A stretch of DNA of 42,301 nt, taken from assembly GCA_017543645.1 (NCBI GenBank), contig JAFYFR010000022.1, positions 1 through 42,301 of the forward strand, written 5' to 3'. The notes beneath the pieces were generated by a model that ran no database searches, had not been told where the DNA came from, and saw only the letters and a list, made by a program, of their open reading frames with translations. Origin of the DNA: Bacteroidales bacterium (lineage in GTDB: Bacteria; Bacteroidota; Bacteroidia; Bacteroidales; UBA3824). Shown here piece after piece: positions 27,321 through 36,678 of this stretch. Position 1 is the first letter of the stretch; the number at the start of each line of letters is the position of its first letter. The translations under genes were made by a program, and so were the position numbers.

Positions 27321-28355
27321 CTACAGCTTGGGACAGGAGATAGCAGCGGGACGTTTTTTGGCTCTGGCTCTCGGCTGAAACTCGTACATGATAGAAATTT
27401 CGTGTGCGCCGCCGGTAGTAGAGAGCAGTTCGCCGATAGAGAAGTCGTAGCTATAGCCGATATGAAGGTCGAAAATCTTGTATCCGAGCAAAAGGATCAA
27501 GGCGTCGAGGTTGCCGTAGCTATCCTTTTGAATTGCGACCGGAATACCGCGAACCCACATACCGAGGGTGAAAGGATTCTTGTTCCAATACGCACCGAGA
27601 CTCAACTGGTCGGACATTTTGGAATATTCGTAAAGAGCTGTGAACGAAACGCTCTGAATATCGTCCAAACTTCTGCGGCCTCGTGCTGTGGGAGTTGCGC
27701 CAATGAATATTTTTGCGCCTCCGAATACCGAAACTTTAATATCCTCGCGATAGGAATCATCGTTGTAGAGCGAAGCCTTGGGACGGAGAAGATGGTCTAC
27801 CGATATGCCTCCCCAATATTTGTTGCTATAACCTATACAAGAAAGCTGCATATCGAGAAAAGGCTTGTTGGTAAGCGGAGCGGCTTCGGAAGTCTGTTTT
27901 GTAACCTCGCCTTTCTCGTCGAGCATATCGGGGAAGATAAGTTTTTCGTAATTGATACTGCGCTTGTTGTATTTAAAAGAGATACCCGGGCGGACAGTCC
28001 AATCGCGCGAAACCTGTGTATACCATGAGTAGCAGAAATCCACAACAGTGAGAGCGAGGTTACCATCGCCAGCCTCATCGCGCAAAGCCATAATGCCGAG
28101 ACCGCTTTTGATTTTGTCCATGTGCTGGTCGTAGCTTGCGGCGTATGTGTTGAACGTACCGGCCTCGGGCCATTGGTTGCGGTAGTTGACCACCGCGCGG
28201 CTTGCGTCGATAGCACCGGCATACGACGGTGCAAGATATAGCGGACACGAATAAAACTGCGAAAACTGAATAATCTGTCCATTGCTACGTGCAACACAGA
28301 GTATTACGAGCAGCAACGCTAATTTTACCGGTAATATAACTTTCGATCTAAACAT
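27321..28355 (-). CDS. PorP/SprF-type T9SS outer-membrane protein
   Basis: A 344-residue outer-membrane protein with a signal peptide (about 1-26, ending RSNG|Q). The family pattern is evident: QFSQFYSCPLYLAPSYAGA near 30-48, VVNYRNQWPE near 53-62, YAASYDQH, GLGIMALRDEAGDG near 85-98, and a C-terminal LHIGYSYDFSIGELLSTTGGAHEISIMYEF. Alternating strands suggest a beta-barrel of the OmpW/FadL-like class. Paralogs are known partners of T9SS cargo: PorP is a core porphyromonad component, and SprF supports secretion of the SprB adhesin. It is the last gene of the minus-strand cluster with two giant T9SS cargo proteins, so a cargo-specific role is plausible. Confidence 0.9.
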   Translation of the reverse strand: MFRSKVILPVKLALLLVILCVARSNGQIIQFSQFYSCPLYLAPSYAGAIDASRAVVNYRNQWPEAGTFNTYAASYDQHMDKIKSGLGIMALRDEAGDGNLALTVVDFCYSWYTQVSRDWTVRPGISFKYNKRSINYEKLIFPDMLDEKGEVTKQTSEAAPLTNKPFLDMQLSCIGYSNKYWGGISVDHLLRPKASLYNDDSYREDIKVSVFGGAKIFIGATPTARGRRSLDDIQSVSFTALYEYSKMSDQLSLGAYWNKNPFTLGMWVRGIPVAIQKDSYGNLDALILLLGYKIFDLHIGYSYDFSIGELLSTTGGAHEISIMYEFQPRARAKKRPAAISCPKL

Positions 28356-28415
28356 ATTCTTGTGTTTTACCTAAATGTTAAACGAAGACAATAGTCTTTT
28401 ATTATACGTTTCCCG

Positions 28416-30317
28416 TTAATTTTGGTCGCACAAAGCGGGATTTTTTTCACATATTGCCTCTGCTTGCTTTTGGAGTTGCATGGCGGAAGCGGTAATATCG
28501 TCAGCGGTGGTTTCCAATACCGAAGTTTTGGCTCCGTTGTAATCTGCATTGATAGTGTTCTGCAGTTTCTGACGGTTCTGCATCAGCGAAATATACTCAT
28601 CGTACAAGAACTTCAAGTCAGGAGACATAGGTGTGGAGTCGGTGAACTGCTTACTAAAATACGACCCCATGGTTTTCTCGCGCTGGAGCACGTAATAAAT
28701 CTGGTCGCGAGCCTGGGTTATGCTGTTGGCAAGGCTGGCGGTGGCGGCGCGGTTGTTGGCAGCGTCGAGACGTCGGGTATAAACAGCAATGGCAGAATCA
28801 GCCTCCGTCCGGCATTTCTTACAATATGTGGTGTTTACATCGTCTTTGAGTTTTTCGCAATACTGGGTAGCCTGTGGCGAGGGTTCAAGTTTGCAGAGTT
28901 TTTCGATACGCGATGCAAAAACGCTGTTGAACTGACGGTTCTCTATTCGTGTTATTAGGCTGTTGAGCTCGGCAAGCTCCTCCACACCGCTCGATGAAGC
29001 AAACGTTATGGAGTGCAGATACTGCAGCGACTGTTCGTTGCGCGCGGAGTCGTTCTGATTGTGGTTACGTCCATATTCCGACATTATCCTAACAATGTTT
29101 TTTATGTTCTTGGTATTGTTGTCGTAATCCAAATATATTTCGGCTGTACGCATAATCGACTGATATACAGGTTTGAACTCATTGGCGTAAACTGAGCTTG
29201 TGGCAAACTCCTTGTCGCGCTGCAACATGGTACGCCGCAAAGTGCGGTAGTCGGCAAGTATGGTGGAAAACATTTTTGAAAAATCGTCGGTAGTCTTGTT
29301 CTTCGAGTTGAGCATATAGTTGTTGATACTGTTTTTAAGTTCCACAAAAAGCGTGAGATACTCTGTCAACCTGTTTTCCTGAGTATAAATCTCGGTGCTG
29401 ATAAGCCCGCCATCGTAGTTGCGGCGGATTTTCACATTGCGCGACTCTACATATTCCGAAGTTATCTCGTCGCCGGTAACTGGCTCGGAGACATATTTCG
29501 ACTTGTAGTTAACTGCCACGATATAAGGATATGGACAGCTGACCATCTGGCGGATAGAGTTGCGGCTCAGCTGGGGATTGGCTTCTGTGTCAAGATAGTT
29601 GCCAAGAGAAGAAAAATCTGCGCCGGAAGCATCAGCCTGCGACGGCATCAGCACATATACCGCCACCGAGCAGATTCGCTTGTTAAAGTCGGTATCCTCA
29701 TAGAGCCTAACGGTAGAGCTGAAACGGTATTCCTGACTGCGGCTTTTGGACTTGATAAGCGAACCGAGCTCGCCAACAAGTACCTTCGAAGCCGACAGCG
29801 GTGTAGCGAATGCCGACAAGTTGGTAAGCTGGTCGGCCACAAAGTCGTAGAGCAGCCCTGAGTTGCTGCCGGTGATAATGTCAACGGTGATAGCCGCGTC
29901 GATTTTGCCGTTGGCTACCGAAGACAGGGGAAGGTTGTCGATAATGGTAACAGCCTCGTAGTCGGCGGCGGTGTAGGTGCGCATATCGTTCTGCGAATTG
30001 TCTACTGTAAAATTGTAGATGGGATATGTGATGCCCGAGAGCGATGTCCCGTCGATTTTGGCAGTGATAAAAATATTCTGGATATCGTCTGGCTTTTTCT
30101 TCTTCTTGGGTGAACAGAAAAGGTCAGCGAGCATCGGGCTGAACTGATGCGCGTTGCACAAATAGAGGTCGGTGGTGAGGTAGTGCCACTCACTGTTGAA
30201 ATCAAAACTGATATTCTTGCGGAATTCGGCGTTAGCGGTAATAATATTTTGCGCACTGACTGGTAATGCTATGCCAAGTATCAATGATGCTGCTAATATT
30301 TTGGTCAGAGTATTCAT
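28416..30317 (-). CDS. Exported helical protein of unknown function, between Lnb-like and PorP-like genes
   Basis: A 633-residue secreted or periplasmic protein I do not recognise. The signal peptide is MNTLTKILAASLILGIALPVSAQ. Residues about 24-310 have mixed strands and a Lys-rich stretch (CSPKKKKKPDD near 68-78). From about 330 to the end the protein is mostly helical with predicted coiled-coil stretches. Cysteines cluster late (CEKLKDDVNTTYCKKC near 475-515, and CEKNPALC just before the C-terminus), so disulfides are likely. No T9SS sorting domain is present. Its position 34 nt after the DUF4105/Lnb-like gene and 60 nt before the PorP-like gene suggests a role in the same envelope system. 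Confidence 0.7.
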   Translation of the reverse strand: MNTLTKILAASLILGIALPVSAQNIITANAEFRKNISFDFNSEWHYLTTDLYLCNAHQFSPMLADLFCSPKKKKKPDDIQNIFITAKIDGTSLSGITYPIYNFTVDNSQNDMRTYTAADYEAVTIIDNLPLSSVANGKIDAAITVDIITGSNSGLLYDFVADQLTNLSAFATPLSASKVLVGELGSLIKSKSRSQEYRFSSTVRLYEDTDFNKRICSVAVYVLMPSQADASGADFSSLGNYLDTEANPQLSRNSIRQMVSCPYPYIVAVNYKSKYVSEPVTGDEITSEYVESRNVKIRRNYDGGLISTEIYTQENRLTEYLTLFVELKNSINNYMLNSKNKTTDDFSKMFSTILADYRTLRRTMLQRDKEFATSSVYANEFKPVYQSIMRTAEIYLDYDNNTKNIKNIVRIMSEYGRNHNQNDSARNEQSLQYLHSITFASSSGVEELAELNSLITRIENRQFNSVFASRIEKLCKLEPSPQATQYCEKLKDDVNTTYCKKCRTEADSAIAVYTRRLDAANNRAATASLANSITQARDQIYYVLQREKTMGSYFSKQFTDSTPMSPDLKFLYDEYISLMQNRQKLQNTINADYNGAKTSVLETTADDITASAMQLQKQAEAICEKNPALCDQN

Positions 30318-30351
30318 CTAATAATAAATATATAATTATAAGGTGTGAATA

Positions 30352-31527
30352 TTATTGTTTGGGCTGATATTTTGCTATGAACAGCAGGCGAAGTACCAAT
30401 ATGCACATAATTGGATAGAAGCCTACGTCGAACTGCTGCGGCAACACAGGCGAAAGCAGCAGCACAGCCAGAGTAACTAAGGCGCAGACCAAGAAGTATT
30501 TTTGCCAGAACGCTGTGCGGCTCCTCACTTTGAAAGCCGCCACTATGTGCGACGGAATAGCCCAAAGTATGTTCATATTGTATGCAGTAACGGTGTGTTC
30601 GGTACATGTCCACATAAATACAAATAGTATTCCGAAAAGCCCGACTACGGCCAGCAAAATTCTGTCTGCCCAAGGCGAATACCTCTGGCGTTTTACCTGA
30701 TAATATGTAACAGCTGCCCAAAAAGCGAACAGCAGCCAGAACACCAACGAAGGCGAGATATAGGTAAACATATCGCGCTTGTCGGTGGGAGCGTCGATTT
30801 TGAGAAGGTCGCGGGTCTGGCTAACGAGCGGATTGCCAACGCCGTTGCGGACTATTGCAGACTGGCTGAGGGTGTTGAACACGTGCTCGGGCAGAAACAT
30901 GGCGGTACGGCTGTCGGCCTTGCGGTCTACGGGCAGCCCCATTAGCAAATCCACACCGAACCTGAACCAAGGCATATCGCCGAGATGAGAGTGTATCATA
31001 TCGCGGAAACTCTCGTCGTACTGAATGTCAGCGAACCTTATTCCGCTGCCGCAGGTGCGCTCAATGATGTCGCGGATACGTGTGGCGCAGTTGTCCTCAA
31101 GAAAATTGTATCGGTAATAGCGGTTTTCCTCCAGACAGTTCCACTCCAAATAATCGTAGAGAGCCTGACTCTGCGCCGGGTCGAGATTGAGAACCTGCTC
31201 GTGAATCTGCCTGCCGTCGCGGACGTACTCGATGCAGAACCTTTGAAACCTGCACGACGACACATGATAATTGAGAAATCCACGGACGAATTTCACATAG
31301 AACAACTCCTGATTATAGTTGAACATTCCGTAGTTGTACACATTGTCGATGTCGCGTGCGGGACTTACCACACGAAACGCGCAGTGTCCGAACGAGGCGT
31401 ACATCTGCTCACCGTCGTCGCAAGTAAGTATGCTGATTCTTAGGTCGTTGGCTACGGTAGAGTCGTTTTGGGCGAATCCGCCCGCGCCTAACAGCGATAT
31501 TATTAATAACAATAACAGTTTTTTCAT
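30352..31527 (-). CDS. DUF4105 / Lnb-type membrane protein (probable lipoprotein N-acyltransferase family)
   Basis: A 391-residue inner-membrane protein. The signal or anchor is MKKLLLLLIISLLGAGGFAQ, then comes a periplasmic DUF4105 domain (about 21-240) with candidate catalytic residues His48 (ASFGHCAFRV) and Cys147 (NFLEDNCATR), a His/Cys pairing conserved in the family. Five C-terminal membrane segments follow at about 257-277, 289-307, 315-332, 343-360 and 369-384. Members of this family in Bacteroides have been described as Lnb, which adds the third acyl chain to lipoproteins in organisms lacking Lnt. Whether this copy does that, or acts on the neighbouring envelope system, is not shown by sequence. 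It lies 44 nt after a giant T9SS cargo gene. Confidence 0.82.
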   Translation of the reverse strand: MKKLLLLLIISLLGAGGFAQNDSTVANDLRISILTCDDGEQMYASFGHCAFRVVSPARDIDNVYNYGMFNYNQELFYVKFVRGFLNYHVSSCRFQRFCIEYVRDGRQIHEQVLNLDPAQSQALYDYLEWNCLEENRYYRYNFLEDNCATRIRDIIERTCGSGIRFADIQYDESFRDMIHSHLGDMPWFRFGVDLLMGLPVDRKADSRTAMFLPEHVFNTLSQSAIVRNGVGNPLVSQTRDLLKIDAPTDKRDMFTYISPSLVFWLLFAFWAAVTYYQVKRQRYSPWADRILLAVVGLFGILFVFMWTCTEHTVTAYNMNILWAIPSHIVAAFKVRSRTAFWQKYFLVCALVTLAVLLLSPVLPQQFDVGFYPIMCILVLRLLFIAKYQPKQ

Positions 31528-31571
31528 GTCTGAAAATAAACTTTCTCTTTATATCACTAACATTAAACCAT

Positions 31572-34500
31572 TTATTCCACAATTATCTTGAAGCCTGACT
31601 TTTCGCCATGGCTGACAAGCGCACCAGAGTAGTTGCCCCGTGGAAGCGAGAGCCTAACTGTTTTTTCTACATCGGATATACGCCTTACAAGCGTGCCGGT
31701 GTTGCTGTATATAAGAATCTCGGTGTCGGAATAGTCGGTGCCGCCTCCTACAAGCTCCAATGTAAAGGGAATGTCTGCCTTGGCAGGATTTGGATAAACC
31801 TTTACCGCTGCCAAAGAGTGTTTGGCGGTAGACGAAGCCTTTGCGGGACACGCCACGAGCGATGCGCCGTTCTTGGTTGTTACCCTAACGTATACGCCTT
31901 GGAGGTTGTCGCTGTGGTAAAACTGGCGTGTAGCTCCGGGAATATCATCGCCGTTAGCCGAAAGCCACTGGTATGCTATAAAAAGATCTTCGTGATTGTC
32001 GGCGAAAAGCACGTCGCTGTAAAGATACTTTACTATGTCATTGGGAAGCCTGATGGTAATCTCAAAATCCACTGTGTTGGAAATGGGTGTCTTGGCAATA
32101 GTGTCCTCAACAAATGTTATAGTGCCTTGGTAAACGCCGGGGCTCACCTTGCTGTCCACATTGATAGGCAGAAATCCCTCTTCGTCTATCATGCCGTACT
32201 GTTCCTTGAGGCTGGACGACTCAAAAGACATCTTGTAAAACTTGGCGTTGCCCGGAATGGTTTCGGAAAACGAAATTTTTACATTGCCTTCACCTTTGAT
32301 ACAATACTCCGGATCGTCGTACTGCTGAGGTGACTCGGTGAGCGTTATCTTCGCCTGAATGTTGCCAAACAAGTTGCGCGGGTAATATGGACCGTCAAAA
32401 AAGAACTTCAGGTCATCGTGTCTGCCGAAACAGTAGTTGTAATCGGTAACATACACATTGCCGAATGCAATAAGGTGCTCTCCTGCTTCGCTCCGGCGAC
32501 CGTCTGTGCCGTCGTCCCAGTAATAAACATCCTCAAAGAACACTTCCACATCCTCGTCGATGTGTATCTCGGCATCTGGAAGGTCGTTCTTGTCGTTCCA
32601 GATAATTGACGTTGCGTCGGGGTCTTTGAAATATACGTCGCTCTTGCCATCGTACATCCTGTCTGCATTTAAGATGCTAAGAATACGGTCGTGAACTCTT
32701 TCCAAATATATATCCCTCGGGGTTATGTGCGCGCCCGACAATAATATCGGACTTGTAACGCTGTAGCCCGGATCCTGCGACTCGCACTCAAAGGTAACCG
32801 TCGTGGGTTCGGGATTCTTTCTATCGGGATTGGGCACTGTGGAGTTCTTTGTGCCAAATGCCGCAGACTTAACCTTTACGTACACCTTGTTGAGGTTGTC
32901 ATCGAGTGTAATTATCAGCAGCTTGTCGGGGTCTGCTTCGAATGCTGGCACTTTTGTTGTGCCGTCGTAACATTTCTGCGGGTATTCCATGTCGTAGAAA
33001 TATGCGGTCTTCAGGGCTTCCGCAAGTTTTTCGTCGGGAATCTGGACTACATCATGAGATTTTATCGTAACAGTTATCTTGAAGTCGTCGTCAAATTCCT
33101 TGACATAATTGTATTCATCCGACGGTTTGAAATGCACATATAGTGTGTGTGCGCCTGCGTCAAGTTCTGTAACAACATCGCCCGATGCCAATGTGTAGGT
33201 AAGCACCCCGGGCAGTGAGTCGATGTCGCCGTAGGAAACCTTCGCCCATAAATCCTTGCCAATCTCCACCGGTGCGTCCACTTCAAAAATATTTTTGTTA
33301 ACCGTCATCAAAGGCTCGCCCAATATCGATCCTGTGCCGATGGCTGAACGCTTTTCGCACACATAGCCGCCGGTGGCCTGGTCTTTGGCAAAACAGTAGT
33401 TCCCGTCCTCGGGCAAGGAGAGTATGGCGGTGATGGTGTAACCGTTGCCAATGGCGCAAATCGCCTCTCCGTTTTTGGAGTATTGGGCTTCCGAGAGGGT
33501 TACTTGAACATTCTCGCGTGTGCCGCTGACTGTAACTCCCGGCAATGTCATCACGGATTTCTTGATTGTTACACCTACATTATTTGCCTCATAGTACCTG
33601 TCTTTTTCGTAATAATCTTCCGTAACATACTTCTCTACGGGCTTGCCCAAATTTTCAAGCGAGTAGGGGGCTATCACTATGTTGTCGCCGGTAACGATTA
33701 CGGGGCTGCTAACAAAATATCCCTCCGAACCGGTATATGGTTCACATTCCACTATCAGACTGTTGTCCACATGGGCGTTCTTGTTGGAATACTCTGCGGA
33801 GGTGATTTTAAACTCGGCGCTTCCGCCGCCCTGCAACGCCACGGCAACTATATTGTCGGTCTGAGTGTTAAGCCCATTGAATGCCGTTGTGCCATCATAG
33901 GTCTTGCCAAGAGTAGTAAACTGGCTCTTGAAGGCATTGATAAAATCCGCCACCGAAACCTCCTGCGCCGAAATTGAGCCGCTACCCGGGAACTCGCCGT
34001 TGTTTTCAAGGGCATAGTTGTTGTTGCTGTACGGGGTAACTTTTATGTTGAAGGTGTAATCACCCGGAACGGTTACGCCATGACCGTTGGCATCGAGGTA
34101 GTTCACCGCAAGAATCTCAAAGGTGATGGGGGTCTTGCTGTCGGGAAAGTTATCCGAAGTGAGTGAGAACCTGTTGTTCTCGTCCACGTTCTTGAGTATC
34201 ACGCCCGAGTTGCCGTCGTAGGGTTTGTCGCTTTGGTAGTAGTTGGTGATGTCGAAGTCCTTAATAATATAAGGTGTGATTTTGCCGTCAAGCTCAATGT
34301 CGGCAATCTGATAGTTGTCTTTGTCTTTACCTTCGAGCTCGAACTTAACCGTAACTTTTGAAGCTTCGTTTACGGTGGGGTAGTCGAACTCAGCCGATTT
34401 TATGGTTATAGTAACCTCCTCGCCTTGCAACACCTCGCCCGATGCTGGCGCAGGTGAGGCATTCTTGATAGCATCCGCATTCATGGCATCTTTGCCGCCG

Positions 34501-36647
34501 TCGTAGGCTTTGGTAACGGTGATGTTCGATATGTTTGGCGTAATGGTGCGCGGGGTAATGGAGCCGTCGCCGATGTCCATCACTTCGTAGGTGTAGTCAT
34601 ATCTGTTGGGTTCAGCAGCCACGCCCTTATCCTCAAAATAATAATTTGTACTTTGCAACTCGACACCTGCCGCCATGGAATAATCACCCGGGGCGGATTC
34701 CAACGAAGGAACACCTGTTGCTTCCGTTGAATAATACATGCAGGAGTTGTTCAGCACGTCAAATACAATATCCTCCCCTCCTGCTCCCGCTCCGGCAACG
34801 GTGATGGTGGTGTTGTCGGGGATGTTCAAATTGGAAGTGCCGTCGTAGGTCTTTAGGGGTTCAACAAGTTTCTGCAACTGTGTCTTGATTTCGGCTTTGG
34901 TGGCGTCGTCGATTTGTATCGGGTCGATATGTCCGGGAATGGAATATCCATCCTTGCTGATTTCGTTGCCGAGCAACGACCAGTAAAACTTGATCTTTTC
35001 TATTTCAGCTGTGGATTTTCCTTCGGTTTTGTAACCGATGGAGGAGAATACAATATCCACATTGGCATCGGCGTCGGGCGACACATACTGCCAAACGGCA
35101 TCCACGTCCACTTCATAAACAGGCGCGTTGTAAGATTGGTCTGTATAGTCCGATATATTCTGGTTATTCTTGAACCAATCCCAGCTATCTTCAAGAATCC
35201 CTGCATTAAGATTGTACGAAAGATAGAACTTCACCTTGGTGGGCAGAGGTGTGCGGTCGGATGCTTTTACGTCGGTGGTTCCGTCATAAAATTTGGTGCG
35301 GTTAGCATCAGCCACAGCAAAACTTGCGTTGTAAAAGTCATATACGTTTTTCCCGGGGATAACAACCTCATAATTAGTAGTAATCCCCGAATTCGGGCAG
35401 TCAACAGCCTGCACCACAAGGTCATCAAACTGCGACAGATAGTAGTAATATCCGTGATCCGCCTCTTCTATGGGAATGTCGATAGACTGCGATGCATCAG
35501 AAACTTTATCGTAATACTGACTGGAACTATTGATAGAGTATCCACCTCTCGAACACGTTACATCGCTCAATAGCTGGGTATTGTCCACGTCGATATGGAT
35601 ATAAGGCTTGCCGTCGATAACTTTGGGCGAAATCTTGGCCGGCACCGACACATATTCGTCTTCTACTGTTCCGCCAACGCGTGGAATCTTTGCCCAAACC
35701 TGGTCGGATTTCAGCACCTTAAAAGGAAAACTGAGACCAAAATATTTCTTTGTATAAGGTACGGGAATAACCACGTACATGTCGCCGTTGCCATCGAATG
35801 CGGGATAGTATTTGGCGCTTTTGTCGATAAGCAGGTTGTCGGCGGTGAGGGTCAGCTCGCCAGGGGTTATCTGACCGATGTATTGATACACATACGACAA
35901 GCCGGGATTAACCACAACACCGTCTTTTTTCAAATCATAAAAGATTCTCACATCCAACTGAGGGCCGACGTTATATACATCCGACTCTGCGCCGGTGATT
36001 GCCAGGGTGTAACCGTTGCCCATGTCAATAGTCTTGTAGGCGTCGGGAATCAAAAAATCGGGTGTGCCGTCAAATTTTTTGTCGAAGTAAGACAACAGAT
36101 TAACAAAAGCCTGATCGTCAACTGTAAAATAATCGCCTTCCACGGTTATAGAGTAGTATGCCCATGTATCATACCCCACCGAATACTCAGGAACGATAAT
36201 CTTTGAAAAATAGTCGGTGCTTAAGTAATATAAATCAAATACAGGGGCCGACATCGATTTAAATTCAATAGTATGCGAGTGAGTACCCGAAACAGTGCCG
36301 ACGTTGAATGCCTCGTCTTCAATCTCTGTAATGGTCTTCGGCAAGACGAAGTTGACATCCAAATTGGCTATCCCCGAAAATGCACCTTCGCAGATGATGG
36401 TTACGGGATAGGATTTGCCGTCGAACTCCACCGTCTCGGGAATCTCCAAGGTGGCTGGGGGATTCCATGAGTTGACATCGTAGGCAGGACCTGAACCGCT
36501 TTCAGCTCTCACCTCCACGTGGGTGGGCTCACCGTAGATATAGACGAGTTCGTACCTGACGCCGTCGATATATGTCTCGTCGGAGTTTTGCGCCATGGAC
36601 GAAAACGCCAGCAGAGTAGTCAAGATAGTTAATAACATTTTTTTCAT
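31572..36647 (-). CDS. Giant T9SS-secreted YDG/MBG-repeat surface protein (paralog A)
   Basis: A 1,691-residue probable surface adhesin. It has a signal peptide (ending SSMAQ) and a short BspA-like leucine-rich segment (ITxICEGAFSGI...ITEIEDEAFN, about 75-135). About nine modules of 90-150 residues follow, each opening with a (K/R)xYDGxxxV or degenerate version, the mark of YDG/MBG beta-domains. Near the end are an Ig-like module (AYQWLSANGDDIPGATRQFYH) and a T9SS type A sorting domain over the last 80 residues (VKVYPNPAKADIPFTLEL... to KIIVE). It should be exported through the T9SS outer-membrane channel and anchored or released after CTD cleavage. It is 31 nt downstream of paralog B, which shares the same architecture and a very similar C-terminus. 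Confidence 0.9.
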   Translation of the reverse strand: MKKMLLTILTTLLAFSSMAQNSDETYIDGVRYELVYIYGEPTHVEVRAESGSGPAYDVNSWNPPATLEIPETVEFDGKSYPVTIICEGAFSGIANLDVNFVLPKTITEIEDEAFNVGTVSGTHSHTIEFKSMSAPVFDLYYLSTDYFSKIIVPEYSVGYDTWAYYSITVEGDYFTVDDQAFVNLLSYFDKKFDGTPDFLIPDAYKTIDMGNGYTLAITGAESDVYNVGPQLDVRIFYDLKKDGVVVNPGLSYVYQYIGQITPGELTLTADNLLIDKSAKYYPAFDGNGDMYVVIPVPYTKKYFGLSFPFKVLKSDQVWAKIPRVGGTVEDEYVSVPAKISPKVIDGKPYIHIDVDNTQLLSDVTCSRGGYSINSSSQYYDKVSDASQSIDIPIEEADHGYYYYLSQFDDLVVQAVDCPNSGITTNYEVVIPGKNVYDFYNASFAVADANRTKFYDGTTDVKASDRTPLPTKVKFYLSYNLNAGILEDSWDWFKNNQNISDYTDQSYNAPVYEVDVDAVWQYVSPDADANVDIVFSSIGYKTEGKSTAEIEKIKFYWSLLGNEISKDGYSIPGHIDPIQIDDATKAEIKTQLQKLVEPLKTYDGTSNLNIPDNTTITVAGAGAGGEDIVFDVLNNSCMYYSTEATGVPSLESAPGDYSMAAGVELQSTNYYFEDKGVAAEPNRYDYTYEVMDIGDGSITPRTITPNISNITVTKAYDGGKDAMNADAIKNASPAPASGEVLQGEEVTITIKSAEFDYPTVNEASKVTVKFELEGKDKDNYQIADIELDGKITPYIIKDFDITNYYQSDKPYDGNSGVILKNVDENNRFSLTSDNFPDSKTPITFEILAVNYLDANGHGVTVPGDYTFNIKVTPYSNNNYALENNGEFPGSGSISAQEVSVADFINAFKSQFTTLGKTYDGTTAFNGLNTQTDNIVAVALQGGGSAEFKITSAEYSNKNAHVDNSLIVECEPYTGSEGYFVSSPVIVTGDNIVIAPYSLENLGKPVEKYVTEDYYEKDRYYEANNVGVTIKKSVMTLPGVTVSGTRENVQVTLSEAQYSKNGEAICAIGNGYTITAILSLPEDGNYCFAKDQATGGYVCEKRSAIGTGSILGEPLMTVNKNIFEVDAPVEIGKDLWAKVSYGDIDSLPGVLTYTLASGDVVTELDAGAHTLYVHFKPSDEYNYVKEFDDDFKITVTIKSHDVVQIPDEKLAEALKTAYFYDMEYPQKCYDGTTKVPAFEADPDKLLIITLDDNLNKVYVKVKSAAFGTKNSTVPNPDRKNPEPTTVTFECESQDPGYSVTSPILLSGAHITPRDIYLERVHDRILSILNADRMYDGKSDVYFKDPDATSIIWNDKNDLPDAEIHIDEDVEVFFEDVYYWDDGTDGRRSEAGEHLIAFGNVYVTDYNYCFGRHDDLKFFFDGPYYPRNLFGNIQAKITLTESPQQYDDPEYCIKGEGNVKISFSETIPGNAKFYKMSFESSSLKEQYGMIDEEGFLPINVDSKVSPGVYQGTITFVEDTIAKTPISNTVDFEITIRLPNDIVKYLYSDVLFADNHEDLFIAYQWLSANGDDIPGATRQFYHSDNLQGVYVRVTTKNGASLVACPAKASSTAKHSLAAVKVYPNPAKADIPFTLELVGGGTDYSDTEILIYSNTGTLVRRISDVEKTVRLSLPRGNYSGALVSHGEKSGFKIIVE

Positions 36648-36678
36648 ATTCTTAATGGTTTATGTGTTACGCTAAGTG

